A stretch of 64,000 nucleotides of DNA from Actinomyces glycerinitolerans (GTDB lineage Bacteria; Actinomycetota; Actinomycetes; Actinomycetales; Actinomycetaceae). Below are positions 33,911-42,082 of the stretch, in pieces. The DNA lies in assembly GCF_900098745.1 (NCBI RefSeq), contig NZ_FQTT01000001.1, forward strand, positions 687,862 through 751,861, in the 5' to 3' direction. Numbering within the stretch: the stretch's first letter is position 1; every line of letters begins with the position of its first letter. Position numbers and translations under genes: made by a program. The notes under the pieces were generated by a model that made no database searches, was not told the origin of the DNA, and worked only from the letters and a program-made list of their open reading frames with translations.

Positions 33911-35962
33911 TCAGTTGCGCGGCACCCGTACGACGACGGCGTTGCTCACGCCGAGGGAGTCGGCGCCTCCCAGCGGTACGCCGCCCAACATCCCGGCGAC
34001 GGCGGCGGCAGTCCCGAGGTCGTGGTTCCCCCGGTTGGTGAGTGTCCAGTAGTCTGCCGCCTCGCCGCGGCGGGCGGAGGCAATCACCTGCCCGCGCAAC
34101 GGTTCGGGCAGGTCCGGGCCGATGCCGGCGGACGCAAGCAGTTCGGCAACCAGCTCTGCCAGGTCTTCACCCTCCAGGCGCGTGGAGACATACGTTGCCG
34201 ACCCCTGTCCCACCGGGCGCCGCGTGACGGCGGGGACGCCCGCTTCAATGCCGCGAGCATGTTCGTAACGGCGCAGCACCTGGACGTCGGGAGCGGTGAG
34301 CTCCACCCGCTCGCTCCACATACGGCCGGTGCCGCCATTGGAGAGCGCTGCTGCGTCGTCGTCCAGCAGCGGGCTGAACTCCTCGACGCGGATGCCTAAA
34401 AGATCGCGCAGGGCGCCGGGGTAACCGCCGAGAATGATGTGGTCGTGCTCGTCCACGGTCCCGGAGAAGTAGGTTGTCACCAGGTGGGTGCCGCCCGCGA
34501 CGGCGGCGTGCAGGCGCTCGGCCAGGTCGGCGGGCACGACGTGCAGCAGCGGGGCGACGAGCAGGTCGTACCTCTCCAGATTGTTGCGTGCAGTAACGAC
34601 GTCGACTCGCATTCCCGCGGCGACCAGGGCCCGGTACCAGTCCAGGGCCTGGCCGCGATAGTCCAGGCGGGTGTGCGGCAGGAATTCCTGCGTGAGCGAC
34701 CACCAGGACTCGTAGTCGAAGATGACCGCGGCGCGGGCGGGCAGTGCCGGGCTGCCGGCCACCGCGGCCAGGTCCTCCAGGCTCTTGCCCAGGGCGACGA
34801 CGTCGCGGAACAGGCGCGAGTCCTCCCCGGCGTGCGGAAGCAGGGCGGCGTGGTATTTCTCGGCGCCCGCGCGCGAGGCCCGCCATTGGAAGAAGCAGAT
34901 GGCGTCGGCGCCGTGGCCGAGGTGCGTCAGTGAGTCGCGCATCAATTCCCCGGGGAGCTTGGGCGGATTCACGGGCCGCCAGTTGACGGCGGAGGTGGCG
35001 TGCTCCATGAGCCACCACGGCCGACCCTTGGCAATGGCGGAGGTCAGGGAGGCGGAGAAGGCGAGCTCATCGATACCGCCGGGGCCGGGGTCCAGGTAGT
35101 GGTCGTTGGAGACGAAGTCGACGTCATCGGCCCAGCCCGGGTAGTCCATGGCGGAGGTGTCACCCATGACCATGAAGTTGGTGGTGATCGGCACGTCGGG
35201 GGTGATGGCCCGCAGCACTTCGCTCTCGGCGCGCAGGTGGTCGCGCAGGGCGTCGGAGGAGAAGCGACGGAAGTCGAGCAGCTGGCTGGGGTTGGGCTCG
35301 GAGGCGGCCAGGCGGGGTGGAAGGATCTCCTCCCACCGGTGGTAGGTCTGTGACCAGAATGCCGTCCCCCAGGCGTCGTTGAGCGTCTCCAACGTGGTGT
35401 AGCGCTCGCGCAGCCAGGCACGGAAGGCCGCGGCGGCGTCGTCGGAGTAGTCGTAGGCATTGTGGCAGCCGAGCTCGTTGTTCACATGCCAGGCGGCCAG
35501 CGCAGGGTGGCTTCCATAGCGCTCCGCCAGGCGGCGCGTCAGCTCCAGGGCGTAACGGCGGAACACGGGTGAGGTGGGACGCCACTGCTGTCGTCCCCCC
35601 GGCCACAGCGTCTCACCCGTACGGGTGACCGGCAGTACCTCGGGGTGCTTGGAGGTGAGCCAGGCGGGCGGAGACGCGGTGGAGGTGGCCATGTCGACGT
35701 CGATACCGGCCTGCGCCAGTCGGTCCATGATCCGGTCCAGCCACTCGAAGTCCCAGGTGTCCTCGTTCGGTTGTATATGCGCCCAGGAGAACACCGGCAG
35801 AGTGACGACGGTTACGCCCGCCCGCCGCATCAAAGCGATGTCCTGTTCCCAGGTGGCCTCTGGCCACTGGTCGGGGTTGTAGTCGGCACCGAAGTGGATG
35901 GCCGCGCTCTCGCGGCGCGGGCGCCGCGGGAAGCCGGGGCGGGTGGTGGCGTTGCTGTTCAT
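33911..35962 (-). CDS. GH42 beta-galactosidase, intracellular
   Basis: A 683-residue GH42 enzyme with the family's three domains: catalytic TIM barrel, trimerisation domain and C-terminal beta domain. IHFGADYNPDQWPEATWEQD opens the barrel. The acid/base is E163 in AWHVNNELGCHNAYD and the nucleophile E320 in WWLMEHATSAVNW. No signal peptide, so it acts on imported galactosides. In bifidobacteria GH42 enzymes linked to arabinogalactan genes hydrolyse beta-1,6- or beta-1,3-galactobiose, which fits the GH30 and importer here. It follows the importer genes but is set apart by a 16-bp hairpin, so expression by read-through may be reduced. It ends 6 bases from the convergent HxlR gene. Confidence 0.93.
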   Translation of the reverse strand: MNSNATTRPGFPRRPRRESAAIHFGADYNPDQWPEATWEQDIALMRRAGVTVVTLPVFSWAHIQPNEDTWDFEWLDRIMDRLAQAGIDVDMATSTASPPAWLTSKHPEVLPVTRTGETLWPGGRQQWRPTSPVFRRYALELTRRLAERYGSHPALAAWHVNNELGCHNAYDYSDDAAAAFRAWLRERYTTLETLNDAWGTAFWSQTYHRWEEILPPRLAASEPNPSQLLDFRRFSSDALRDHLRAESEVLRAITPDVPITTNFMVMGDTSAMDYPGWADDVDFVSNDHYLDPGPGGIDELAFSASLTSAIAKGRPWWLMEHATSAVNWRPVNPPKLPGELMRDSLTHLGHGADAICFFQWRASRAGAEKYHAALLPHAGEDSRLFRDVVALGKSLEDLAAVAGSPALPARAAVIFDYESWWSLTQEFLPHTRLDYRGQALDWYRALVAAGMRVDVVTARNNLERYDLLVAPLLHVVPADLAERLHAAVAGGTHLVTTYFSGTVDEHDHIILGGYPGALRDLLGIRVEEFSPLLDDDAAALSNGGTGRMWSERVELTAPDVQVLRRYEHARGIEAGVPAVTRRPVGQGSATYVSTRLEGEDLAELVAELLASAGIGPDLPEPLRGQVIASARRGEAADYWTLTNRGNHDLGTAAAVAGMLGGVPLGGADSLGVSNAVVVRVPRN

Positions 35963-36015
35963 TCGTGCCTTGCCTAGTCCTGAAACGACCTGAGCCGATT
36001 CTGTGGTGGTTGGCG

Positions 36016-36063
36016 ACGACGCGCCGTGGAGTCAAAGCGTGTTTCGGCTCCACGGCGCGTCGT
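36016..36063 (-). terminator. Strong hairpin between binding-protein and GH42 genes
   Basis: ACGACGCGCCGTGGAG (36016-36031) pairs perfectly over 16 bases with 36048-36063, loop 16 bases. It lies 11 bases past the binding-protein stop and 54 before the GH42 start. It lacks a T-run, so it may protect the upstream mRNA end and attenuate read-through rather than stop all transcription. Confidence 0.7.
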
Positions 36064-36073
36064 GCGGGCGCGG

Positions 36074-37420
36074 TCAGGAGACCGTGAAGCCCTGCTGATT
36101 GCCGTAGGTGATGCATGCCTGCTGCCAGGCGGACAGCCCGTCGGCAATGGAGGTGGCACCTTTGGACTCGTAGGCCTTGCCCACGGAGTCGTTGAAGATG
36201 GAGTTGGCGTAGGCCTGGAAGGGGAGGAAGGACCAGCCCTCGGTGACGGCCGCGGCACTGTCGGCAAAGACCTCGTTCGCCTTCTGGCCGCCGAAATACT
36301 CGAATTCGGTCCCCAGGAACTCCTCGCTGCTCAGGTCCGCCGTTGTGGCCGGGAAGGCCCCATTGGCGATACGGCTGGCGACGCCGTCCCCGGCGTTGGC
36401 ATATTCGATGAAGTGGTACGCCAGGGCCTGCTTATCGCTGGCAGCAGTCACCGCAAGCGAGGAACCGCCCATCTCCGAGGAGGCGGTCTGCCCGGCCTCC
36501 CAGGCCGGCAGCGGCGCCACCCGCCACTTGCCCGCCCCGGCCTCAACGCCGCCTACGAAGGAGGCCGGCATCCACGCGCCCATGACGAGGGAGGCGATGG
36601 TGCCGTCTCCCAGGCCCCGATACCACTCGTCGGACCAGTCGGCGCAGGGATAGAGCAGTTCCTCCTCGATCAGCGTGGTCCACAGCTCGGCGTACTTCTG
36701 GGAGGTCTCCTCGCTGAAGTCGATGCCGACGGTGGTGCCGTCCACCGTGTAGGGACGGGAACCGGCCTGCCACAGCAGCGACAGCGTCTTGACCGCGTCC
36801 CCGATGTCGTTGGCGATGTACTGCTCCGGGTTGGCGGCGTGAATGGCGCGGGCGGCGTCGAGATACTCCTCCCAGGTGCTGGGGACCTCAACCCCCGCCG
36901 CATTGAAGACCTCCTCGTTGTAGAACAGGGCCATCGGGCCGGAGTCCATGGGCAGGCCGAAGATGCCCTCGTCCGAGGCGACCGACGCCCAGGGGCCGGC
37001 GGAGTAGGAGCCGGCCAGGTCGGCGGCGCCGAACTGGGTCAGGTCCGCGAGCGACTCGGACAGGGAGAACTGCGGCAGGGCGTAGTACTCGATCTGGGCG
37101 ACGTCGGGGACGCCGGACCCTGCGGAAATGGCGTTCTGCAGCGCCGTGTACTCCTCGACGTTGGTACCGGCATTGACCAGTTCGACCTTCACGTTGGGGA
37201 AGGCGCGCTGGTACTCGGCGACGACGTCGGTGAGTGTGGGCTCCCAGGACCATACGAGCAGCTCCCCGCCGGCCGCGGCGGCGGAGGCCGCGGCCGAGGG
37301 GTCGACCTCGGCAGTGCTGCCGCCGTCGGAGTCGGAGCCGGAGCAGGCGGCCAGGGTAAGGGCGAGAGCGGAAGCGCCGAGGGCGGATAAGGCGCTGCGA
37401 CGGGTCAGATCAACGGGCAT
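36074..37420 (-). CDS. Extracellular sugar-binding lipoprotein, second paralogue of the galactan importer
   Basis: A 448-residue class-I solute-binding protein with signal MPVDLTRRSALSALGASALALTL and a LAAC lipobox. It is a clear paralogue of the protein encoded immediately upstream (37478-38830): both share the AASAAxAGGELLVWxW start of the mature core, the QNAISAG...PDVAQIEYYALPQ region and the end TYGNQQGFTVS. AAAAGG precedes the ATG. The gap to its paralogue is 57 bases. Two receptors served by one permease pair suggest two related ligands, for example galactosides of different length or decoration. Confidence 0.9.
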   Translation of the reverse strand: MPVDLTRRSALSALGASALALTLAACSGSDSDGGSTAEVDPSAAASAAAAGGELLVWSWEPTLTDVVAEYQRAFPNVKVELVNAGTNVEEYTALQNAISAGSGVPDVAQIEYYALPQFSLSESLADLTQFGAADLAGSYSAGPWASVASDEGIFGLPMDSGPMALFYNEEVFNAAGVEVPSTWEEYLDAARAIHAANPEQYIANDIGDAVKTLSLLWQAGSRPYTVDGTTVGIDFSEETSQKYAELWTTLIEEELLYPCADWSDEWYRGLGDGTIASLVMGAWMPASFVGGVEAGAGKWRVAPLPAWEAGQTASSEMGGSSLAVTAASDKQALAYHFIEYANAGDGVASRIANGAFPATTADLSSEEFLGTEFEYFGGQKANEVFADSAAAVTEGWSFLPFQAYANSIFNDSVGKAYESKGATSIADGLSAWQQACITYGNQQGFTVS

Positions 37421-37477
37421 GACGGAACCTTTTCTCTTGATTCGGATGGAGCGTCGGTCGTGGTGGGCGCGACGCGG

Positions 37478-38830
37478 TCAGGAGACCGTGAAGCCCTGCT
37501 GGTTGCCGTAGGCGATGCAGGCGTCCTGCCAGGAGGCCAGCCCCTCGGCGATGGTGGTGTCGCCGCCCGTCGTGTAGGCCTTGCCGACGTGGTCGTTGAA
37601 GATGGAGTTGGCGTAGACCTGGAAGGGCAGGTAGGTCCAGCCGGACAGCACGTCCTTGGCGGCCTGGGACAGGACCTCGTTGGCCTTCTGGCCGCCGAAG
37701 TACTCGAACTCCTTGCCCAGGAAGTCCTCGGAGTCGAGTTCCGCCGTCGTGGAGGGGAAGGCGCCGCCGTCGATGCGGATCTGGATGCCGTCCTGGGCGG
37801 AGCAGAACTCGACGAAGGAGTAGGCCAGCGCCTGCTTCTCGGAGGCGGCCATGACCGCGAGCGAGGAGCCGCCGTTCTCGGCGCAGGCGGGAGTGTCGGC
37901 ATCCCAGCGCGGCTGGGGGGCCACGCGCCACTTCCCGGACGCACCCGGCACGGAGGAGGTGAAGTTGCCGGGCATCCATGCGCCCGTCACGAGTGCGGCG
38001 ATAGTGCCGTCGCCCAGCCCCTGGAACCACTCGTCGGTCCATGGGGAGATCGGGGCGAGCAGCCCCTCCTTGATCAGGGTGGTCTGGAGCTCGGAGAACT
38101 TCTCGGCCTCGTCCGAGGAGAAGTCAATGGTGACGGTGGTGCCGTCCACCGTGTAGGGCTGGGCTCCCGCCTGCCACAGCCCGGACAGGGTGGCGCCCGC
38201 GTCGCCGGTGTCGCTGGCGATGTACTTGCTCGGGTCGGCGGCGTGAATCTTGCGGGCGGCATCCAGGTACTCGTCCCAGGTGGTGGGGACGTCGACGCCG
38301 AGCTCGGTGAAGACCTCCTCGTTGTAGAACATGGCCATCGGGCCAGAGTCCAGGGGCAGGCCGTATACGCCCTCACCGGTGTGCACGGAGTTCCACGGCC
38401 CTTCGGTGAACGTGCCCTCGTAGTCGGCGGCGCCGAACTGCGTCAGATCCGCCAGGGACTCGGAGATGGAGAACTGCTGCAGGGCGTAGTACTCGACCTG
38501 GGCTACGTCGGGCCCGCCCTTGCCGGCAGAAATCGCGTTCTGCAAGGACGTGTACTGGTCGGCGGAGGTGCCGACGTTGGTCACGGTGACCTTGACGTTG
38601 GGGTACTTCTTCATGAAGGCCTGCGCGCAGGGCTCAATGGTGTTGTCCCACGCCCACACGAGCAGTTCGCCGCCCGCCTCCGCGGCCGAGGCTGCGGCGG
38701 AGGGATCGACGTCGGCCGCCCCACCGGAGGACGAGGAGCCCGAGCCGCAGGCGGCCAGCAGAGCTGAGGTAGCGCCGGCCACGGCCGCGGCAGAGCCGGC
38801 GCGCAGAAACATTCGACGATCGATGGTCAT
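37478..38830 (-). CDS. Extracellular sugar-binding lipoprotein, first paralogue of the galactan importer
   Basis: A 450-residue solute-binding protein. MTIDRRMFLRAGSAAAVAG leads to a LLAAC lipobox and a Ser-rich linker (GSGSSSSGG). I start it at 38830 with AAAGGAAAA before the ATG; a longer open frame to 39373 runs antisense-like over the permease gene and is rejected. It shares most of its length with the next gene (36074-37420), consistent with tandem duplication. It follows the two permease genes by 113 bases. The likely ligand is a beta-galacto-oligosaccharide released by the surface GH30. Confidence 0.9.
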   Translation of the reverse strand: MTIDRRMFLRAGSAAAVAGATSALLAACGSGSSSSGGAADVDPSAAASAAEAGGELLVWAWDNTIEPCAQAFMKKYPNVKVTVTNVGTSADQYTSLQNAISAGKGGPDVAQVEYYALQQFSISESLADLTQFGAADYEGTFTEGPWNSVHTGEGVYGLPLDSGPMAMFYNEEVFTELGVDVPTTWDEYLDAARKIHAADPSKYIASDTGDAGATLSGLWQAGAQPYTVDGTTVTIDFSSDEAEKFSELQTTLIKEGLLAPISPWTDEWFQGLGDGTIAALVTGAWMPGNFTSSVPGASGKWRVAPQPRWDADTPACAENGGSSLAVMAASEKQALAYSFVEFCSAQDGIQIRIDGGAFPSTTAELDSEDFLGKEFEYFGGQKANEVLSQAAKDVLSGWTYLPFQVYANSIFNDHVGKAYTTGGDTTIAEGLASWQDACIAYGNQQGFTVS

Positions 38831-38943
38831 GGGATTTTCCTTTCCAGTTCGCACCCTTGCGGTGCTGGTGGGAGTGTTTGGGTTGGGGGTTGATGTAGTC
38901 GAAGGACGCAGGGGCAGGCGGAAGGAGGCTTGGAGTGGCGGCA

Positions 38944-39840
38944 TCATTCCTTGACGCCGCCGGAGGCCAGGCCGGCCTGCCAGAAGCGCTGCAAGCCGAG
39001 GAAGGCCGCGATCAGCGGAATGATGGTGAGCAGCGAGGCGGTGATGACCAGGTTGAAGATCGCCTGCCCTCCGGCCGTAGCTGCCTGCGCGTTCCAGGCG
39101 TTCAAACCGATGGTGAGCGGATACCAGCTGGCGTCCTTCAACATGATCAACGGCAGGAAGTAGTTGTTCCAGGTGGCCACGATCGCGAACAGGGCGACCG
39201 TCACGATGCCGGGGCCCAGCAGCGGCAGAGCCACCTGACGGAAGGTACGAAACTCGCTCGCGCCGTCGATCCGGGCCGCCTCGAGCAGCTCGGTGGGCAC
39301 GGCGTCGCGGGTGAACTGCCACATCAGATACAGACCGAAGGGCGAGATCAGCGAGGGGATGATCACCGACCACGGAGTGTTTGTCAGCCCCAGCTTGGCG
39401 AACATGAGGAAGGTCGGGACCGCGAGCGCGGTGCCGGGGACGGCGACGGCGCCGATGACAATGGCGAAGACGGCGTTCTTACCCGGGAAGTCGAACTTGG
39501 CCAGACCATACCCGGCCAGTACCGAGAGCAGCACGGAGCCGCCGGCGCCCAGAACCACGTACATCAGCGTGTTCAGGAACCAGCGCACGAACTGGCCGTC
39601 GTTGTAGGTGAGCGTCTCGCGGATGTTGTCCCACAGGGCGAAGTCATGACCGAACCACAGCCCGAAGGTGGAGAAGAGGTCCCCCTGGGTCTTGGTCGAG
39701 GAGATGAACAGCCACAGCAGCGGCAGGTAGGTGTAGATGAGCATCAGGCCCATCACGATTGTCAGCAGCCAACTCTTGCGGGGGTTCTCGACGTTGTAAC
39801 CGCGGTGGGCGACGGCGGCCTCGGTGGTCTTCTTGCTCAT
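38944..39840 (-). CDS. Galactan-oligosaccharide ABC importer permease, MalG type
   Basis: A 298-residue six-segment permease. The EAA loop is ELLEAARIDGASEFRTFRQVALPLLGPGI. The N-terminus is short and cytoplasmic. It starts three bases after the MalF-type gene and precedes the two receptor genes. No ATPase gene is present, so a shared ATPase encoded elsewhere is expected. Confidence 0.9.
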   Translation of the reverse strand: MSKKTTEAAVAHRGYNVENPRKSWLLTIVMGLMLIYTYLPLLWLFISSTKTQGDLFSTFGLWFGHDFALWDNIRETLTYNDGQFVRWFLNTLMYVVLGAGGSVLLSVLAGYGLAKFDFPGKNAVFAIVIGAVAVPGTALAVPTFLMFAKLGLTNTPWSVIIPSLISPFGLYLMWQFTRDAVPTELLEAARIDGASEFRTFRQVALPLLGPGIVTVALFAIVATWNNYFLPLIMLKDASWYPLTIGLNAWNAQAATAGGQAIFNLVITASLLTIIPLIAAFLGLQRFWQAGLASGGVKE

Positions 39841-39843
39841 GGC

Positions 39844-40773
39844 TCAGTTCTCCCGGTTCCCGCGCAGCTGGACGAAGTAGGCCACGGCCATGGTGATCAG
39901 GCCCATGACGATGGCGACGGTGGCCGAGTAGTTGTACTGCTGGCCGGCGAAGGAGAGGTTGTAGGCGTAGTAGTTCGGCGTGTAGTAGGTGGTGATCGCG
40001 TTGGGGGCGAGGCTTTGCAGGATCGAGGGTTCGTTGAACAGCTGGAACGATCCGATGATGGAGAAGATCGTGGCGATACCCAGGGCGCCGCGCAAGGCCG
40101 GGATCTTGATGGCGGTGATGATGCGCCACTCGCTGGCGCCGTCGATCGCGGCGGCCTCGTACAGGCTGTGCGGAATCGTCTTCAGCGAGGAGTAGAAGAT
40201 CAGCATGTTGTAGCCGACGAACTCCCAGGTGACGATGTTGCCGATCGACACCAGAATGACGTTCGCACCCAACGGGTCGGGGATGCTCACACCGAGGAAG
40301 TCGGACAGTGAGCCCACCAAGCCGAAGCGGTTGCCGTACATGAAGCCCCACATGAGCGCGGCGACCACGGCGGGCACCGCGTAGGGCATGAAGATGGAGA
40401 TGCGGAAGAACGCCGTGCCGTGGAGCTTCAGAGAGTCGATCGCCAAGGCCGCCAGCAGCGACAGCGTCAGCATGATGGGCACCTGAACCACCAGGAACAG
40501 TGCGACGCGGCGGAATGCCTCCCAGAACTGCGGGTCGCCGAAGAGCTGGATGTAGTTGTCCAGGCCGACGAACTGGTTGCCGCCGACCATCCGGTTCTGG
40601 AACAGGCTCAGGTAGATCGAGTAGAAGATGGGTGCGAGGAAAACGAAGGCGAAGACCACCATGAAGGGGCCAACGAAGCCCCATCCGGTCCAGCGACGTT
40701 TATGGCGCCGCTCGGGCGCGGGGTTGGTTTGCGCGGCACCGGAGGTGCTCGCTGCGACGGGAATCGCCGACAT
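39844..40773 (-). CDS. Galactan-oligosaccharide ABC importer permease, MalF type
   Basis: A 309-residue permease with a first segment GFVGPFMVVFAFVFLAPIFY and the EAA loop SLYEAAAIDGASEWRIITAIKIPALR. It is the first gene of the importer-GH42 unit. Two half-operators matching those of the divergent LacI gene lie just upstream (40821-40864), so the unit is probably repressed by that protein. Confidence 0.9.
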   Translation of the reverse strand: MSAIPVAASTSGAAQTNPAPERRHKRRWTGWGFVGPFMVVFAFVFLAPIFYSIYLSLFQNRMVGGNQFVGLDNYIQLFGDPQFWEAFRRVALFLVVQVPIMLTLSLLAALAIDSLKLHGTAFFRISIFMPYAVPAVVAALMWGFMYGNRFGLVGSLSDFLGVSIPDPLGANVILVSIGNIVTWEFVGYNMLIFYSSLKTIPHSLYEAAAIDGASEWRIITAIKIPALRGALGIATIFSIIGSFQLFNEPSILQSLAPNAITTYYTPNYYAYNLSFAGQQYNYSATVAIVMGLITMAVAYFVQLRGNREN

Positions 40774-40820
40774 CCTTGTCCTTCCGTCTCTGCACTGAGC
40801 GGAGTGGGCCGATAGAGTGG

Positions 40821-40864
40821 TGTTTACGCAAACAATTGCAACAGCGGGGATGGTTGCGTAAACA
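40821..40864. promoter_or_regulatory. Paired inverted operator sites between the importer and LacI genes
   Basis: TGTTTACGCAA (40821-40831) and its exact complement TTGCGTAAACA (40854-40864) lie 22 bases apart in the 172-base divergent promoter region. Related sites occur before the GH30 gene (42032-42045), before a GH43 gene (58317-58330) and, as a half-site, before the YtfQ-type gene (51689-51697). Confidence 0.7.
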
Positions 40865-40945
40865 TCGTGAACGGGTGTTACCTTGTCACATCGGTTCAGT
40901 TATGTCAACCATGACCCCAACCATCGTTGAGCTCAGGAGGTCATC

Positions 40946-41971
40946 ATGCCCGCACGACGGCGCCGCCAGGTCTCCATGGCGGACGTGGCTCAGCTGGCCG
41001 GCGTCTCCGCACAAACCGTCTCGCGCGTGTCCAACGGATACGAAGGCGTGGTCCCCGAGACCCGCGAACGGGTGGTCGCAGCCATGCGTGAGCTCGGTTA
41101 CCGCCCCAACGCGGCCGCCCGCGCCCTCAAACGCGGCAGCTTCCACAACATCGGCGTGGTCATGTTCGACCTGACCGCTACAGGCAACACCTCTACCCTC
41201 GCGGCGATCTCCGAGTCCGCTTCATCCCACGGCTACACCGTCACCCTCATGGCACCGCAGTCCCGCACCACAGCCTCCGTCTCGGGAGCCTTCGACCGCC
41301 TGAGCGAGCTGCTGGTCGACGGGATCATCCTGGTGATGGAGTCGATGCCCGACGACGCCGAGGGCGCGTCCTTCACGCTCCCCGACGTCGAGCACCTCGT
41401 CGTTGTCGATTCCGCCCTGGGCCCGGATCATGCGGTGGTCGATACCGATCAGGCCGCCGGCACTCGGTCCGCCGTCGAGCACCTACTGGCACTGGGGCAC
41501 GCGACCGTCCACCACATCACCGGCCCGGCCTATTCATATTCGGCACAGCGCCGCGAGAAGGCCTGGCGTGAAGTGCTCACCGAGGCCGGACGGCGGGTGC
41601 CCGAGCCGGCACACGGCGACTGGTCGGCCGGCTCCGGCTACCAGGCAGCCCTGACTCTGCTGAAGGATCCGAGCTGCACCGCCGTCTTCTGCGCGAATGA
41701 CGAGATGTCACTCGGACTGCTGCACGCCGCACAGGATCTGGGGCGGCACGTCCCGGAGGACCTGTCGGTGGTCGGCTTTGACGACATCCCCCTTGCCGCC
41801 GACTTCGCTCCCCCGCTGACGACCGTGCACCAGGACTTTGCCGGCATGGGCCGGGCCTGTATGGCCCGCCTGGTGCGCATGATGAGCACCGGGGTGGCCG
41901 AGACCGGCCAGGAGCTGGTGCCGACGTCACTGGTGGTACGCGCGTCCACGGCACCGCCACGGAAGCACTGA
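40946..41971 (+). CDS. LacI-family transcriptional regulator of the galactan locus
   Basis: A 341-residue LacI-family repressor. HTH: QVSMADVAQLAGVSAQTVSRV, then SNGYEGVVPETRERVVAAMRELGY. The effector domain has VEHLLALGHATVHHITGP and CTAVFCANDEMSLGLLHAA, ending in LVVRAST. AGGAGG precedes the ATG. It stands between the divergent importer-GH42 unit and the GH30 gene, both of which have similar TTTGCGCAA/TTTACGCAA-type sites at their promoters. A galactoside effector is likely by context. Confidence 0.9.
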   Translation: MPARRRRQVSMADVAQLAGVSAQTVSRVSNGYEGVVPETRERVVAAMRELGYRPNAAARALKRGSFHNIGVVMFDLTATGNTSTLAAISESASSHGYTVTLMAPQSRTTASVSGAFDRLSELLVDGIILVMESMPDDAEGASFTLPDVEHLVVVDSALGPDHAVVDTDQAAGTRSAVEHLLALGHATVHHITGPAYSYSAQRREKAWREVLTEAGRRVPEPAHGDWSAGSGYQAALTLLKDPSCTAVFCANDEMSLGLLHAAQDLGRHVPEDLSVVGFDDIPLAADFAPPLTTVHQDFAGMGRACMARLVRMMSTGVAETGQELVPTSLVVRASTAPPRKH

Positions 41972-42031
41972 ACAAGTTTCCTCACCCTTGACGCCGCGGT
42001 GGGGCGCGGCAATAATCGGTACAGGCAGTGA

Positions 42032-42045
42032 TGTTTGCGCAACCA
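42032..42045. promoter_or_regulatory. Operator-like site upstream of the GH30 gene
   Basis: TGTTTGCGCAACCA is a near-palindrome (one mismatch inside the core GTTTGCGCAAAC). It lies 37 bases before the GH30 start codon and matches the sites at 40821/40854 and 58317, so the LacI protein encoded just upstream probably binds it. Confidence 0.6.
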
Positions 42046-42082
42046 TCGCTGATATTCCGCTATTTCTCAATGGGGAGAGTTC

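Noticed and set aside
36026..38767. Two long plus-strand frames opposite the paralogous binding proteins
   Set aside because: Gly/Val/Leu-rich shadows; the minus-strand genes have signal peptides, lipoboxes and family motifs.
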